The translations under genes and the position numbers were made by a program. Of a DNA stretch of 64,000 nt, positions 26,415-35,324 are shown one piece after another. The DNA is from Pseudomonas fildesensis (GTDB taxonomy: Bacteria; Pseudomonadota; Gammaproteobacteria; Pseudomonadales; Pseudomonadaceae). The stretch spans positions 1 through 64,000 of the forward strand of contig NZ_LFMW01000003.1 in assembly GCF_001050345.1 (NCBI RefSeq). Direction: 5' to 3'. The number at the start of each line of letters is the position of its first letter. Position 1 is the stretch's first letter. The notes below the pieces were generated by a model, which worked only from the letters and a program-made list of their open reading frames with translations, was not told the DNA's origin and did no database searches.

Positions 26415-26836
26415 CAAATGTGACATTTTGTCAGGTGAATATGCCGTGGACCTGCCAATACAGGCTCGTTCAGAGATTCAGCACGACTTGCCACCATTGG
26501 CAAAAATGCCCGGCAATTCATGGGGCTGGCGTCGGAAACGGCCTATAGCGGCGGCAAAACTTTCTCGATAGATGGTCGCGCCGATACACCAAGTAATGGC
26601 GAGGAACGCGCAAAAAGAGAATTCTCAGCTATGGGCGGCATGAGCGTTGGGGAGATAAGAATCATAAGCCCGCCGCAAGTTCAGCAAGCTTGAGGACTTG
26701 TGAACTTGCGTCGCAGCTTTTCGCCTGACCCGGCCCTCGCGCAGGCACTCCGTGTGCCCGTAGGTCACGCCGATCTCGATTGATCAGAGCAACCCGGCCC
26801 CCTGGTCATGCACCACCCTTGGCGAGCGATGCAGAC

Positions 26837-26861
26837 AGAAAGAAGCGGGGGGCTTCTTTCT
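26837..26861. terminator. Hairpin downstream of the lysozyme-inhibitor gene
   Basis: AGAAAGAAGC and GCTTCTTTCT form a perfect 10-bp stem with a 5-base G loop, 43 bp after the stop of the minus-strand gene. The T-rich right arm suits termination; there is no separate U-tract. Confidence 0.5.
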
Positions 26862-26903
26862 ATGGACGCTGGCCCCGCAGACGACGTATGCGTCAGACGG
26901 AAC

Positions 26904-27371
26904 CTAGTACCAATTAGGATCTTTCTTAAGCTGCTCCATCAGCAGCTTTTGCATGCCTTCATCCGGCTTACCGATAAAACGGTAATCGGCGTGCCGCGTT
27001 GGGGACTTGTCTGCCGGCAGACCGGCTGGGACTTCTACCAACATGGCGTAGGCATCTTCCTTGTCGAGGCTGAAGGCAACGATCAGGCGCTTGCTCAGGC
27101 AGGTGTCTGCTGTTTCGCAGAGCGGCCCGACCAGATACTTGTCGCCATCCTCTTCAACGGCGTTCATTTGTTCAGCCGTACCGGACAGGTTCATCACCCA
27201 TTCCGGCAGGCGCTCCTCTTTCTTCACCACGCCTTGCCAGGTTTCACGGTACTGAGCGTCCGCGCTGAGCAATTCGTTGGCCCGGGATTGGCCGTCATTG
27301 GCGGCCATCGTCAGGCCACTGCCGCCCAGAAGCAGGACGGCAGCAATGGCTTTGAGAGACAAAGTGGTCAT
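26904..27371 (-). CDS. Ivy-family c-type lysozyme inhibitor (predicted)
   Basis: Protein of 155 residues with signal peptide (MTTLSLKAIAAVLLLGGSGL, cleavage after TMA). The pattern LCETADTC, then RLIVAFSLDKEDAYAML, then a C-terminal FIGKPDEGMQKLL follows the layout of inhibitors of vertebrate lysozyme (Ivy), whose CxxxxC loop enters the lysozyme cleft. It starts two bases after the DUF1328 stop. It would protect the periplasmic wall from host or competitor lysozyme. The call is by pattern, not alignment. Confidence 0.72.
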   Translation of the reverse strand: MTTLSLKAIAAVLLLGGSGLTMAANDGQSRANELLSADAQYRETWQGVVKKEERLPEWVMNLSGTAEQMNAVEEDGDKYLVGPLCETADTCLSKRLIVAFSLDKEDAYAMLVEVPAGLPADKSPTRHADYRFIGKPDEGMQKLLMEQLKKDPNWY

Positions 27372-27373
27372 AT

Positions 27374-27538
27374 TCAGCCTCGGCCGCGACGACCAAAGAA
27401 GAACGAAGCAATGAACATCACCAGAAAGACGACAAAGAGAATCTTGGCGATACCCGTGGCGGTGCCCGCGATACCACCGAAGCCCAGGACTGCAGCCACA
27501 ATGGCGATGATCAGAAATGTGATTGCCCAACTCAACAT
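27374..27538 (-). CDS. DUF1328 (UPF0391) small membrane protein
   Basis: A 54-residue protein, [20 protein letters not shown] at the start, with two hydrophobic segments and the basic end FFFGRRGRG. This is the DUF1328/YtjA pattern. TAAGGAG with eight bases to the ATG is an excellent ribosome-binding site. It heads a two-gene unit with the lysozyme inhibitor, two bases apart. Homologues are often stress-induced; function unknown. Confidence 0.9.
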   Translation of the reverse strand: MLSWAITFLIIAIVAAVLGFGGIAGTATGIAKILFVVFLVMFIASFFFGRRGRG

Positions 27539-27616
27539 GGTGATTCTCCTTACGCTTCTATAGGGGTAACAGCGGTGGTGCGGTACAGCCGCTCAATACG
27601 AGCGGTTGTTTGTTGC

Positions 27617-27901
27617 CTAGAACACCCAACGGTCCTGGGATGGCAGTTCACTCAGGGAAGATTCCTGGTCAACCATCCGCAGTTGCGGGGCTGTTACATC
27701 GGCAGAAACGCTGCCAACGGAACGGAAGTGGGTCTGGGTCATGACAGGACGTTCAAATTGTGGGGTTTGCTGCTGACTCTGCTGCCAATGCTGAATCTGC
27801 TGGCCTGCAATCAACGTGACCATCAAGGCCAGGCTGGCAAACAGACCTTGCTGCAGGCGCAGTGGCGATACATGCAATTGGCTGAGGGTTTGGCGAGTCA
27901 T
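27617..27901 (-). CDS. Small single-helix membrane protein, unrecognised
   Basis: A 94-residue protein with one membrane segment (LQQGLFASLALMVTLIAG, about 16-33) and a Gln/Ser-rich polar C-terminus. The second Met (27901) is favoured because GGGAG lies nine bases before it; the first is at 27919. It lies in the stretch between the DUF1328 gene and algB where P. aeruginosa also has small envelope genes. I do not recognise a domain. Confidence 0.6.
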   Translation of the reverse strand: MTRQTLSQLHVSPLRLQQGLFASLALMVTLIAGQQIQHWQQSQQQTPQFERPVMTQTHFRSVGSVSADVTAPQLRMVDQESSLSELPSQDRWVF

Positions 27902-28290
27902 GCTGCATTTCTCCCGCATTCGGATTATTCGTTCATGACGCTCTTGGGATAGGTATTGCAGCGCGCGTGCCAGCTTTTTTACAAAATAATACTTAATAAA
28001 ATCAATGACTTATTTATTATCGATAAGTACTACAGATAGCATCCTGCACGATGCCGCTTTATACGCCGTGCGAAATGCACGATGGCCAGTGGTCGGATCA
28101 GCGGATAGAAAGCGCACAGCGAGTTGCCGAACTGGCAAGAAGGCATGAAAACGCCACCAGCAGGGGCTTTGTTGGAATGCGTGCAGATACCTGCACGAGT
28201 TTGCGTTTTATCAATCAGAATGAACCATGCAACTTGCCCGATTATTCCGGGACTAAACACCATCACTTATAGTTAAGGAGCGCGGGACAG
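27902..28290. promoter_or_regulatory. Intergenic control region upstream of algB
   Basis: This 389-bp divergent region has a very AT-rich block (about 27970-28030) with inverted CTTAT/ATAAG words, likely the promoter of the small membrane protein. It also holds a perfect dyad CGTGCAG-ATAC-CTGCACG (28180-28197) about 95 bp before algB. Overlapping 73- and 78-codon frames on the two strands look spurious. Confidence 0.45.
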
Positions 28291-29637
28291 ATGGAATCAG
28301 CCAAGGAACTTCAAGGCCGCATTCTTTTAGTGGATGACGAATCCGCGATCCTCCGTACCTTCCGTTACTGCCTGGAAGATGAAGGCTACACAGTGTCCAC
28401 AGCCAACAGCGCCGCCCAGGCCGATGCCTTGATGCAGCGCCAGGTGTTCGACTTGTGCTTCCTGGACCTGCGCCTGGGTGAGGACAATGGCCTCGATGTA
28501 TTGGCGCAGATGCGCATTCAGGCGCCGTGGATGCGTGTGGTGATCGTCACCGCACATTCGGCCGTCGACACGGCCGTGGATGCGATCCAGGCCGGTGCCG
28601 CTGATTACCTCGTTAAACCATGCAGCCCGGACCAACTGCGACTGGCCACCGCCAAGCAGCTGGAAGTGCGCCAACTTTCGGCGCGCCTGGAAGCGCTGGA
28701 AGGCGAAGTGCGCCAACCGAAGGACGGCCTCGACTCCCACAGCCCTGCAATGATGGTGGTGCTGGAAACCGCGCGCCAGGTTGCCGGGACTGACGCCAAC
28801 ATATTGATCCTGGGCGAGTCCGGTACCGGTAAAGGGGAGCTGGCACGGGCGATCCACGGCTGGAGCAAACGCGCGAAAAAATCCTGCGTCACCATCAACT
28901 GCCCGTCGCTGACGGCCGAGCTGATGGAAAGCGAATTGTTCGGCCACAGCCGGGGCGCCTTTACCGGCGCCAGTGAAAGTACCCTGGGCCGGGTCAACCA
29001 GGCGGACGGCGGTACGCTGTTTCTCGACGAGATCGGCGACTTCCCCCTCACCTTGCAACCCAAACTGCTGCGCTTCATCCAGGACAAGGAATACGAGCGC
29101 GTGGGCGACCCCGTGACCCGGCGTGCCGACGTGCGCATCCTCGCGGCCACCAACCTGAACCTGGAAGACATGGTGCGCGATGGCCGCTTCCGTGAAGACT
29201 TGCTGTACCGCCTCAACGTCATCACCTTGCACTTGCCGCCGCTGCGTGAGCGCAGTGAAGACATCCTGACCCTGGCCGAGCGGTTTCTGGCGCGCTTCGT
29301 CAAGGAGTACGCCCGACCGGCACGCGGCTTCAGCGATGAAGCCCGCGAAGCGCTGCTCAACTATCGCTGGCCGGGCAATATCCGTGAGCTGCGAAATGTG
29401 GTGGAGCGCGCCAGCATCATTTGCCCACAGGAAAAGGTCGAAATCAGCCACTTGGGCATGGCCGAGCAACCGACCAACAACGCTCCACGAATTGGCGCGG
29501 CGTTGAGCCTGGACGAGCTGGAGAAGGCGCATATAGGCGCGGTACTGGCCACTAGCGACACGCTGGATCAGGCTGCACGCACCCTCGGCATCGACGCGTC
29601 GACCCTGTATCGCAAACGCAAACAGTACAACCTGTGA
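28291..29637 (+). CDS. algB: NtrC-family response regulator AlgB
   Basis: Protein of 448 residues: receiver domain (D16, D17, phospho-acceptor D59), sigma-54 AAA+ domain with Walker A GESGTGKGE, GAFTGA loop and FLDEIGD Walker B, and a C-terminal Fis-type helix-turn-helix (LDQAARTLGIDASTLYRKRK). The length and the downstream kinB identify it as AlgB, which acts in alginate synthesis and quorum/light responses in P. aeruginosa. AAGGAG precedes the ATG. It is 10 bp before kinB. Confidence 0.94.
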   Translation: MESAKELQGRILLVDDESAILRTFRYCLEDEGYTVSTANSAAQADALMQRQVFDLCFLDLRLGEDNGLDVLAQMRIQAPWMRVVIVTAHSAVDTAVDAIQAGAADYLVKPCSPDQLRLATAKQLEVRQLSARLEALEGEVRQPKDGLDSHSPAMMVVLETARQVAGTDANILILGESGTGKGELARAIHGWSKRAKKSCVTINCPSLTAELMESELFGHSRGAFTGASESTLGRVNQADGGTLFLDEIGDFPLTLQPKLLRFIQDKEYERVGDPVTRRADVRILAATNLNLEDMVRDGRFREDLLYRLNVITLHLPPLRERSEDILTLAERFLARFVKEYARPARGFSDEAREALLNYRWPGNIRELRNVVERASIICPQEKVEISHLGMAEQPTNNAPRIGAALSLDELEKAHIGAVLATSDTLDQAARTLGIDASTLYRKRKQYNL

Positions 29638-29647
29638 GCTGTACCTT

Positions 29648-31435
29648 ATGAAGCTAGCGATGAAACTGCGCACTCGGCTGTTCTTGAGTATCTCGGCGCT
29701 GATCACCGTCGCCTTGCTGGGATTGATCCTGGGGCTGGTCAGCGTGATGCAAATGGCCAAAAGCCAGGAGTCATTGATCCGCAGTAATTTCGTCACCCTG
29801 GACCTGGGTCTCAAACTGCGCCAGACCCTGGGCGACCAGTTGATTCTGATGCTGGAAGAGCAACCGGACCCCACCGCCCTGCAAGCCTCAAAGCAACAAT
29901 ATTTCGCGCTGCTGGATCAGGGCATCGCCCATGAGGAGCAAGACGGCCGCAGCAGCGGGTTCACGCAGGCGCGCCTCGATTACCTGAACTTCCTCAAGGC
30001 GTTCGACGAGTCCCAGCAAAAATCTCTGGTTCACAATAAAAACGAAAAGCTCACCGCAACCTTCAATGCGTTGCGCAACGGCCTGATCGCCGAACACAAG
30101 CTCGCGTTGGAAAATATCAACACCAGCGAACACAAGTCCCGCGACCGTGCGCTGTTGATTGCGGGCCTGCTGGGGCTGGTTGGCCTGGCGGTACTGATCA
30201 TCGGCTTCATCACCGCCCACGGCATCGCCCGGCGCTTCGGTGGGCCTATCGAAGCCTTGGCCAAGGCAGCGGACAAGATCGGCCAGGGTGACTTCGAAGT
30301 GACGCTGCCCATCTCCTCGGCGGCGGAGATGAACCAGCTGACCCGCCGCTTCGGCATCATGGCCGAGGCGTTGCGCCAGCATCAGGCGACCAATGTCGAT
30401 GAGCTCCTGGCTGGCCAGCAGCGCCTGCAAGCGGTGCTCGACAGCATCGACGACGGCCTGCTGATGATTGACCGCCAGGGCCACCTGGAGCACCTCAACC
30501 CCGTGGCGCAACGCCAGCTGGGTTGGGACGAGCAACGTCTTGGCCAAGGTTTGGGTGAAGCACTGGGCCGCCCGGAAATGGATGAGCAACTGCAACTGGT
30601 ACTGCGCGGCGGCAACCTGGAGCGAGCACCGGATGATCTGGAAGTGGAAGTCGAGGGCGAATTGCGCCTGCTGACCTATAGCCTGACGCCGGTCAGCCAC
30701 ACCCAGGGGCATATCCTCGGCGCGGTGATGGTGCTGCATGACGTTACCGAGCAACGCGCCTTTGAGCGGGTGCGCAGCGAATTTGTGTTACGCGCCTCCC
30801 ATGAATTGCGTACGCCGGTGACCGGCATGCATATGGCGTTCGGTCTGTTCCGCGAGCGGGCGAAGTTTCCTGCGGATTCGCGTGAGGCGGACCTGCTGGA
30901 CACAGTCAACGAAGAGATGCAGCGCTTGATGCAGTTGATCAATGACCTGCTCAACTTCTCGCGCTACCAGAATGGCCTGCAAAAACTCACCTTGGGCGCG
31001 TGTGACGTCACCGATCTGCTGGAGCATGCACGGGCCCGCTTCGCTGAACCGGCGAATGCGCAAAATATAGAATTGCTGGTGGAAGCCCAATCCGATCTGC
31101 CCCGGCTCTATGCCGACCAGGCGCAGCTGGAACGCGTACTCGACAACCTGCTGGGCAACGCGCTGCGTCATACCGCCGAAGAAGGGCAAATACGCCTGCA
31201 GGCGCGGCGCCATGGCGAACGGGTGATTATCAGCGTGGAGGATAATGGCGAAGGAATCGCCTATGGCCAGCAAGGGCGCATCTTCGAACCCTTCGTGCAG
31301 GTGGGCCGCAAGAAAGGCGGCGCCGGCCTGGGGCTGGCGCTGTGCAAGGAAATTGTGCAATTGCACGGAGGCCGCATGGGCGTGTATTCACGGCCGGGGC
31401 AGGGTACGCAGTTTTATATGGCACTTCCCTTGTAG
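29648..31435 (+). CDS. kinB: Sensor histidine kinase KinB
   Basis: Protein of 595 residues: two membrane helices (about 12-35 and 168-190) around a periplasmic sensor, then HAMP, PAS (VLDSIDDGLLMIDRQG), HisKA with the phospho-acceptor in ASHELRTPVTG (His385, the same number as in P. aeruginosa), and HATPase_c (DNLLGNALRHT, EDNGEGIAY, GAGLGLALCKEI). It is the cognate kinase/phosphatase of AlgB. The stop codon lies within the left arm of a REP palindrome. Confidence 0.95.
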   Translation: MKLAMKLRTRLFLSISALITVALLGLILGLVSVMQMAKSQESLIRSNFVTLDLGLKLRQTLGDQLILMLEEQPDPTALQASKQQYFALLDQGIAHEEQDGRSSGFTQARLDYLNFLKAFDESQQKSLVHNKNEKLTATFNALRNGLIAEHKLALENINTSEHKSRDRALLIAGLLGLVGLAVLIIGFITAHGIARRFGGPIEALAKAADKIGQGDFEVTLPISSAAEMNQLTRRFGIMAEALRQHQATNVDELLAGQQRLQAVLDSIDDGLLMIDRQGHLEHLNPVAQRQLGWDEQRLGQGLGEALGRPEMDEQLQLVLRGGNLERAPDDLEVEVEGELRLLTYSLTPVSHTQGHILGAVMVLHDVTEQRAFERVRSEFVLRASHELRTPVTGMHMAFGLFRERAKFPADSREADLLDTVNEEMQRLMQLINDLLNFSRYQNGLQKLTLGACDVTDLLEHARARFAEPANAQNIELLVEAQSDLPRLYADQAQLERVLDNLLGNALRHTAEEGQIRLQARRHGERVIISVEDNGEGIAYGQQGRIFEPFVQVGRKKGGAGLGLALCKEIVQLHGGRMGVYSRPGQGTQFYMALPL

Positions 31436-31498
31436 GAGCGCGGCTTGCCGGCGATGACGGTCTTGAGGTCGCCATCGCTCACAAGCCGTGCTCCTACA
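31431..31498. repeat. REP inverted repeat overlapping the kinB stop codon
   Basis: TGTAGGAGC-CGGCTTG at the left and its inverted copy CAAGCCG-GCTCCTACA at the right enclose about 34 bases that also partly pair (CGATG/CATCG). The TAG of kinB is the TAG of TGTAGGAG. It lies between two convergent genes. Confidence 0.82.
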
Positions 31499-31501
31499 GA
31501 A

Positions 31502-32278
31502 TCAGCGGCGATTCAACGCCCGCAGGATCGCCGCACTTTCAGCATCCGGCGCGCCATCAAACAGCGACGGACGGAAATGCATCTGGAACGCCGCGATCAC
31601 ATGACGCGTAGCGACATCCAGTTCACCGGTCTGCGGTGTTTGATAGCCAAGGTGAGCCAACTCTTCCTGAAACCAGGTGATGCTCGGCAGGTCGGTGGCG
31701 TACTGCACTTGGAAGCGGGCGACTGCCTGCGCGTCGGGCCATATCCCCAAACCTTCATCCGCCAAGCGCTTCCACGGGAACAACGGCCCCGGGTCCAGCT
31801 TGCGCAACGGTGCGATATCGCTATGGCCAATAATGTTCTTGGGGTCGATGCCATTACGCTTGCTGATGTCCTTGAGCAACACCACCAGCGATTTCACCTG
31901 CGGCTCCGAGTATGGGTACCACACGCGGCCTGTCGGCGTGTCGCGATACCCCGGGTTGACGATCTCAATGCCGATGGAGCTCGAGTTGAGCCAGGTGCGG
32001 CCCGCCCACTCGCTTTCCCCGGCATGCCACGCGCGCTGGCTTTCATCCACCAGCTTGTAAATGGTGGCTGAGGCATCGTCGCCGATCAGGTAATGGCTGC
32101 TGACCTGACCGTGGGTCAGCAGGGCCAGCGAGCGTTCAAGGTTGGTCGAGGTGTAATGAACGACGACGAACTGCACACGGTTGTCGTGGTTTACCGAGGG
32201 GTGACTGGTGTCCAGCCGGGGGCCACTGGCACAGCCGGCGAGCAGAAGAAACACAAAGGCGAAGTACAAGGATTTCAT
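31502..32278 (-). CDS. ampDh2: N-acetylmuramoyl-L-alanine amidase lipoprotein (AmpDh2/AmiD type)
   Basis: Lipoprotein of 258 residues, lipobox LLLAGC (Cys16). The amidase_2 domain has zinc ligands His41 (VVVHYTS), His152 (IIGHSDI) and Asp162 (KLDPG). The C-terminal 70 residues form a peptidoglycan-binding-like helical domain. It cleaves the lactyl-peptide bond in murein or anhydro-muropeptides at the outer membrane; AmpD homologues limit beta-lactamase induction. The place next to kinB matches the ampDh2 locus of P. aeruginosa. Confidence 0.9.
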   Translation of the reverse strand: MKSLYFAFVFLLLAGCASGPRLDTSHPSVNHDNRVQFVVVHYTSTNLERSLALLTHGQVSSHYLIGDDASATIYKLVDESQRAWHAGESEWAGRTWLNSSSIGIEIVNPGYRDTPTGRVWYPYSEPQVKSLVVLLKDISKRNGIDPKNIIGHSDIAPLRKLDPGPLFPWKRLADEGLGIWPDAQAVARFQVQYATDLPSITWFQEELAHLGYQTPQTGELDVATRHVIAAFQMHFRPSLFDGAPDAESAAILRALNRR

Positions 32279-32366
32279 GGCAGATAACGTTACGCTAAAG
32301 ACGATAATGCAACAGTGTAACGTACCGATTGTAGCCCGACAGTCAAATTACAAAATGGAACCTCTT

Positions 32367-34439
32367 TTACGCCGCCTGTACCTGGTTACGCCCCGCTGCC
32401 TTGGCCCGGTACAACGCCTCGTCGGCGCGCTTGAGCGCCAGGTCACTGCGCTCGCCGGGCTGGAACTGCGCCACGCCCATCGACACCGTGATCGTCACTG
32501 GCTCGCCCTTGAAGTGAAAGGGGCAAGCCTCGATCCCGGCGCGCAATACTTCACCAGCGGCGAGGGCATCCCCCAGGGATGAGTCAGGCATCACCAATAC
32601 AAACTCTTCACCGCCAAAACGCGCAATAAAGTCGGTTGGACGCAGGCTTTTGCGCAGCACGTTGGCGATGATTTTCAGCACCTTGTCACCGGCTAGGTGA
32701 CCGTAACCGTCGTTGATGCGCTTAAAGTGGTCCAAGTCCAGCATCGCCAGCGACAGGCTGTTACCGCGCTGGTGCCACGTATTCACCTCATGGTCGAGAC
32801 GTTCACTCCAGGCCGCACGATTGGGCAGACCGGTGAGCGGATCGATCAGGGCCTTCTGGCGCTGTACCTCCAGGTGCACGCGATAGCCCTGGGCCTCCTG
32901 CTCCATATTGGCGACGCGTTCCGCAAGCCCTTGCAACCGCGCAGCGACTTCCTGCTCGCGCTGGTCACGCTGCTGCTGGTGCTCATCCATGGTGCCCAGC
33001 AAGCCTTCAAGGTGGCTTTCCAGCACATGCTTGAGGCTGTCAAGGTCGGCCGCGTCCTGCACGCTGCTTTGCAGGCCATCGACCTGCTCACGAATTTGCG
33101 TGTCCAGCTCCCGGGCGGCCGAGCGGCTGTCGGCATGACCTTCACTGGCTACCTGCAGATGACCCTGGAATGCTTCCAGACGCTCATTGAGCTGCTTGAG
33201 GTAAGCCTCGAACTCGTGCTGGCCGCTGTCGGTGATCGCCAGCATCAGCACGGCCAGGTCATCAAGGATCGGCAGCAGTTCGTACCAGTTCAAGCCGTGG
33301 GCCAGGCGCTCGCGCATGGCTTCAGCCTGGGGCCGGTGGCGCTCGGGCAGGGATAGGTCCTCCAGCAGGCCGAGCAGGGTGTCTTCGATGTGCTTGGCCA
33401 CAGAGCTGTAGGACGGCTCGGGCGAATCGGGCAGGGCGTAGACGCCATCCGATTGCAGCTCGTCGGGATCGGTATCTTCCAGCACAGGAGGCAGTGACAG
33501 GCTGCCGATGACCGTTTCATCCGGCGCATCGACCACTGTCTCAGGCGCTTCGATAAAGGCTGCGAGTGCACTTTCGGTGGCGGGCTCCTCCGTGCGTGCC
33601 TCAGCCTCTGCGGGGACAGATGCCTCGACCGGCTCAGCGGCAGAGGCTGTCTGCGCAGGGGCTTCGAATACAAAGGTTTCGTTGGAAACCTCAACCGCCT
33701 TGGCGGGCACCGCAGACTCGGGCTGCGCAGTAGCCGGGGTTTTCGGCAGTGGCGCGAAGGCGCGCAAGGCTTGGGCCAGCTCTTCGGATTGCGCGGGCGG
33801 CTGAAGCTTGGGGGCCGGCTCAGAGGCCGGTTCGGCTGCAGGCTTGGACACAGCGGGTTGGGGCACCGGAGCCGGCACAGGTTCGTTTACCGGTACCTCA
33901 TTGCCGGCCTCCTTGGCGCCAAACAAGCGCTGCAGCAGGCCTGGTCCTGGGCGCGGGGTTTCGCCGTCCGGCTCCAGGTTATTCAACGCCTGCCCTTGCA
34001 GGCTGCTCAACTCGCTGAGTAGCAGCGGGATCTCTCGAGCTTGTCCCACTCGGCCGTCCAGCTGCTTGGCGAAGGTCTTCAACGGCCGCGCCACCTCGCG
34101 GGGCAGTGGCAACTTCTGCAACTGCGCGACCAGGGCAGTCAGCGCGGTACTGATCTGGTCGACCCGGGTTTCGCGACGCTGCTCTGAATCCAGTACGGCT
34201 TTTTCCAGACGTGGCAGCAAGGCAGCGAGCGCGGCGTCCATATCGTCCGTACGCACAACGTCGCGCATTTCCTTCATGCATTGGTCGACCGCGAGGTCAG
34301 TCCCCTCAGCGGCCAGCGTGCTGCGCACCAGCCCTCGGCGCAACAGGTCGAGGCGGGCAGCCCAACGGCGTTCGAGCTTGTCTTGTTGCTCGATGCTTAA
34401 CAGGTATTTTTCTTTCCAGCGCTGGGCGTCGTCGCTCAT
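32367..34439 (-). CDS. dgcH: Diguanylate cyclase (DgcH-like)
   Basis: Protein of 690 residues. The C-terminal GGDEF domain (about 525-690) has the active-site FGGEEFVLVMP and, five residues before it, an intact RPTD inhibitory (I) site. It should therefore make c-di-GMP and be product-inhibited. The N-terminal 500 residues have no membrane segment: two helical regions flank a Pro/Ala/Glu-rich stretch (about 165-330) that is probably disordered. Its start overlaps the upstream gene's stop by four bases. The symbol follows the neighbourhood of PA5487. Confidence 0.85.
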   Translation of the reverse strand: MSDDAQRWKEKYLLSIEQQDKLERRWAARLDLLRRGLVRSTLAAEGTDLAVDQCMKEMRDVVRTDDMDAALAALLPRLEKAVLDSEQRRETRVDQISTALTALVAQLQKLPLPREVARPLKTFAKQLDGRVGQAREIPLLLSELSSLQGQALNNLEPDGETPRPGPGLLQRLFGAKEAGNEVPVNEPVPAPVPQPAVSKPAAEPASEPAPKLQPPAQSEELAQALRAFAPLPKTPATAQPESAVPAKAVEVSNETFVFEAPAQTASAAEPVEASVPAEAEARTEEPATESALAAFIEAPETVVDAPDETVIGSLSLPPVLEDTDPDELQSDGVYALPDSPEPSYSSVAKHIEDTLLGLLEDLSLPERHRPQAEAMRERLAHGLNWYELLPILDDLAVLMLAITDSGQHEFEAYLKQLNERLEAFQGHLQVASEGHADSRSAARELDTQIREQVDGLQSSVQDAADLDSLKHVLESHLEGLLGTMDEHQQQRDQREQEVAARLQGLAERVANMEQEAQGYRVHLEVQRQKALIDPLTGLPNRAAWSERLDHEVNTWHQRGNSLSLAMLDLDHFKRINDGYGHLAGDKVLKIIANVLRKSLRPTDFIARFGGEEFVLVMPDSSLGDALAAGEVLRAGIEACPFHFKGEPVTITVSMGVAQFQPGERSDLALKRADEALYRAKAAGRNQVQAA

Positions 34440-35314
34440 GCAAGGGTTCCGCGAGGGCCGGGGCTCAACGCGGGTAATGCATCAGCCGTGAGCGAACCCG
34501 GCAGACGAATCTCTACCGCGACCGGCAGGTGATCGGAGATGGGCTGCGCCAGTACCTGCACACTTTCGAGGGTGAGGGTCGGACTGAGCAGGATATGGTC
34601 CAGGCAGCGCTGCGGGCGCCAACTGGGAAACGTGGCTTCGACTTGCGGCGCCAATAAGCCGAGGTCGCGCAACGGGGAATTCTGCAACAGGTCGTTGGCA
34701 TGGGTGTTCATGTCACCCATCAGCACCTGGTGCTTGTAGTTGGCAATCAACTCACGCACGTAGGCCAGTTGCAGGTTGCGCGTACGCCCCCCGAGCGCCA
34801 GGTGCATCATTACCACCACCAGGGCTTCCGGGCCTTCGCCGAAACGCACAAGGATCGCGCCACGCCCCTTGGGGCCCGGCAGCGGATGATCTTCGATGGC
34901 GGTGGGCTTCAAGCGGCTGAGCACACCATTGCTGTGCTGGGCCAGGCGCCCGAGGTTGCGATTGAGTTGCTGGTACCAGTAGGGGAAGGCACCGAGCTGG
35001 GCCAAGTGTTCAACCTGATTGATATAGCCGGAGCGGATGCTGCCGCCGTCAGCCTCCTGCAAGGCGACGAGGTCGAAGTCACTCAACAGGTCGCCAATCT
35101 TTTGCAGGTTACCGGCCCGCCCGTTGTGGGGCAGCAGATGCTGCCATCCACGGGTGAGGTAGTGCCGGTACTTCTCGGTGCTGATACCGACCTGGATGTT
35201 GAAGCTGAGCAGGCGCAAGCGGCTGTCTGGCGGCAGGCCTGTGGATTCCAGGTGATGTTCGTTGACCTGCGGGTCATGCAGACCAACGACGCGTTCGGTG
35301 CCCCAGCGGCGCAT
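34436..35314 (-). CDS. Endonuclease/exonuclease/phosphatase family protein
   Basis: Protein of 292 residues with the EEP fold motifs in order: RLLSFNIQVG, LVALQEADGG, VVVMMHLALG, LMGDMNTHAND, LDHILLSP and ISDHLPVAVEI. The metal and catalytic residues (N, E, H, D/N, D, D/H) are all present. The substrate could be DNA, lipid or nucleotide. AAGGGG lies before the ATG. It is coupled to the diguanylate cyclase by an ATGA overlap and lies 10 bp after dsbA. Confidence 0.9.
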   Translation of the reverse strand: MRRWGTERVVGLHDPQVNEHHLESTGLPPDSRLRLLSFNIQVGISTEKYRHYLTRGWQHLLPHNGRAGNLQKIGDLLSDFDLVALQEADGGSIRSGYINQVEHLAQLGAFPYWYQQLNRNLGRLAQHSNGVLSRLKPTAIEDHPLPGPKGRGAILVRFGEGPEALVVVMMHLALGGRTRNLQLAYVRELIANYKHQVLMGDMNTHANDLLQNSPLRDLGLLAPQVEATFPSWRPQRCLDHILLSPTLTLESVQVLAQPISDHLPVAVEIRLPGSLTADALPALSPGPRGTLA

Positions 35315-35324
35315 GGCAGGCCCC

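Larger units (their letters stand above)
26174..26903. other. 730-bp gene-free region upstream of gltP
   Basis: No convincing gene is present. It holds the gltP upstream region, an orphan promoter-operator (26364-26414), a long-range hairpin with GCAAGTTC/GAACTTGC arms (26675-26682 and 26702-26709), and a 10-bp hairpin at 26837-26861. A 64-codon frame (26377-26571) begins inside the promoter and looks spurious. It may be a deletion scar or encode an RNA. Confidence 0.5.

Noticed and set aside
26377..26571. 64-codon plus-strand frame after the orphan promoter
   Set aside because: Its ATG lies within the promoter upstream of the likely transcript start; no ribosome-binding site or similarity recognised.
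28030..28272. Overlapping 78- and 73-codon frames upstream of algB
   Set aside because: Occupy the same bases on opposite strands, lack ribosome-binding sites, and sit in the algB control region.
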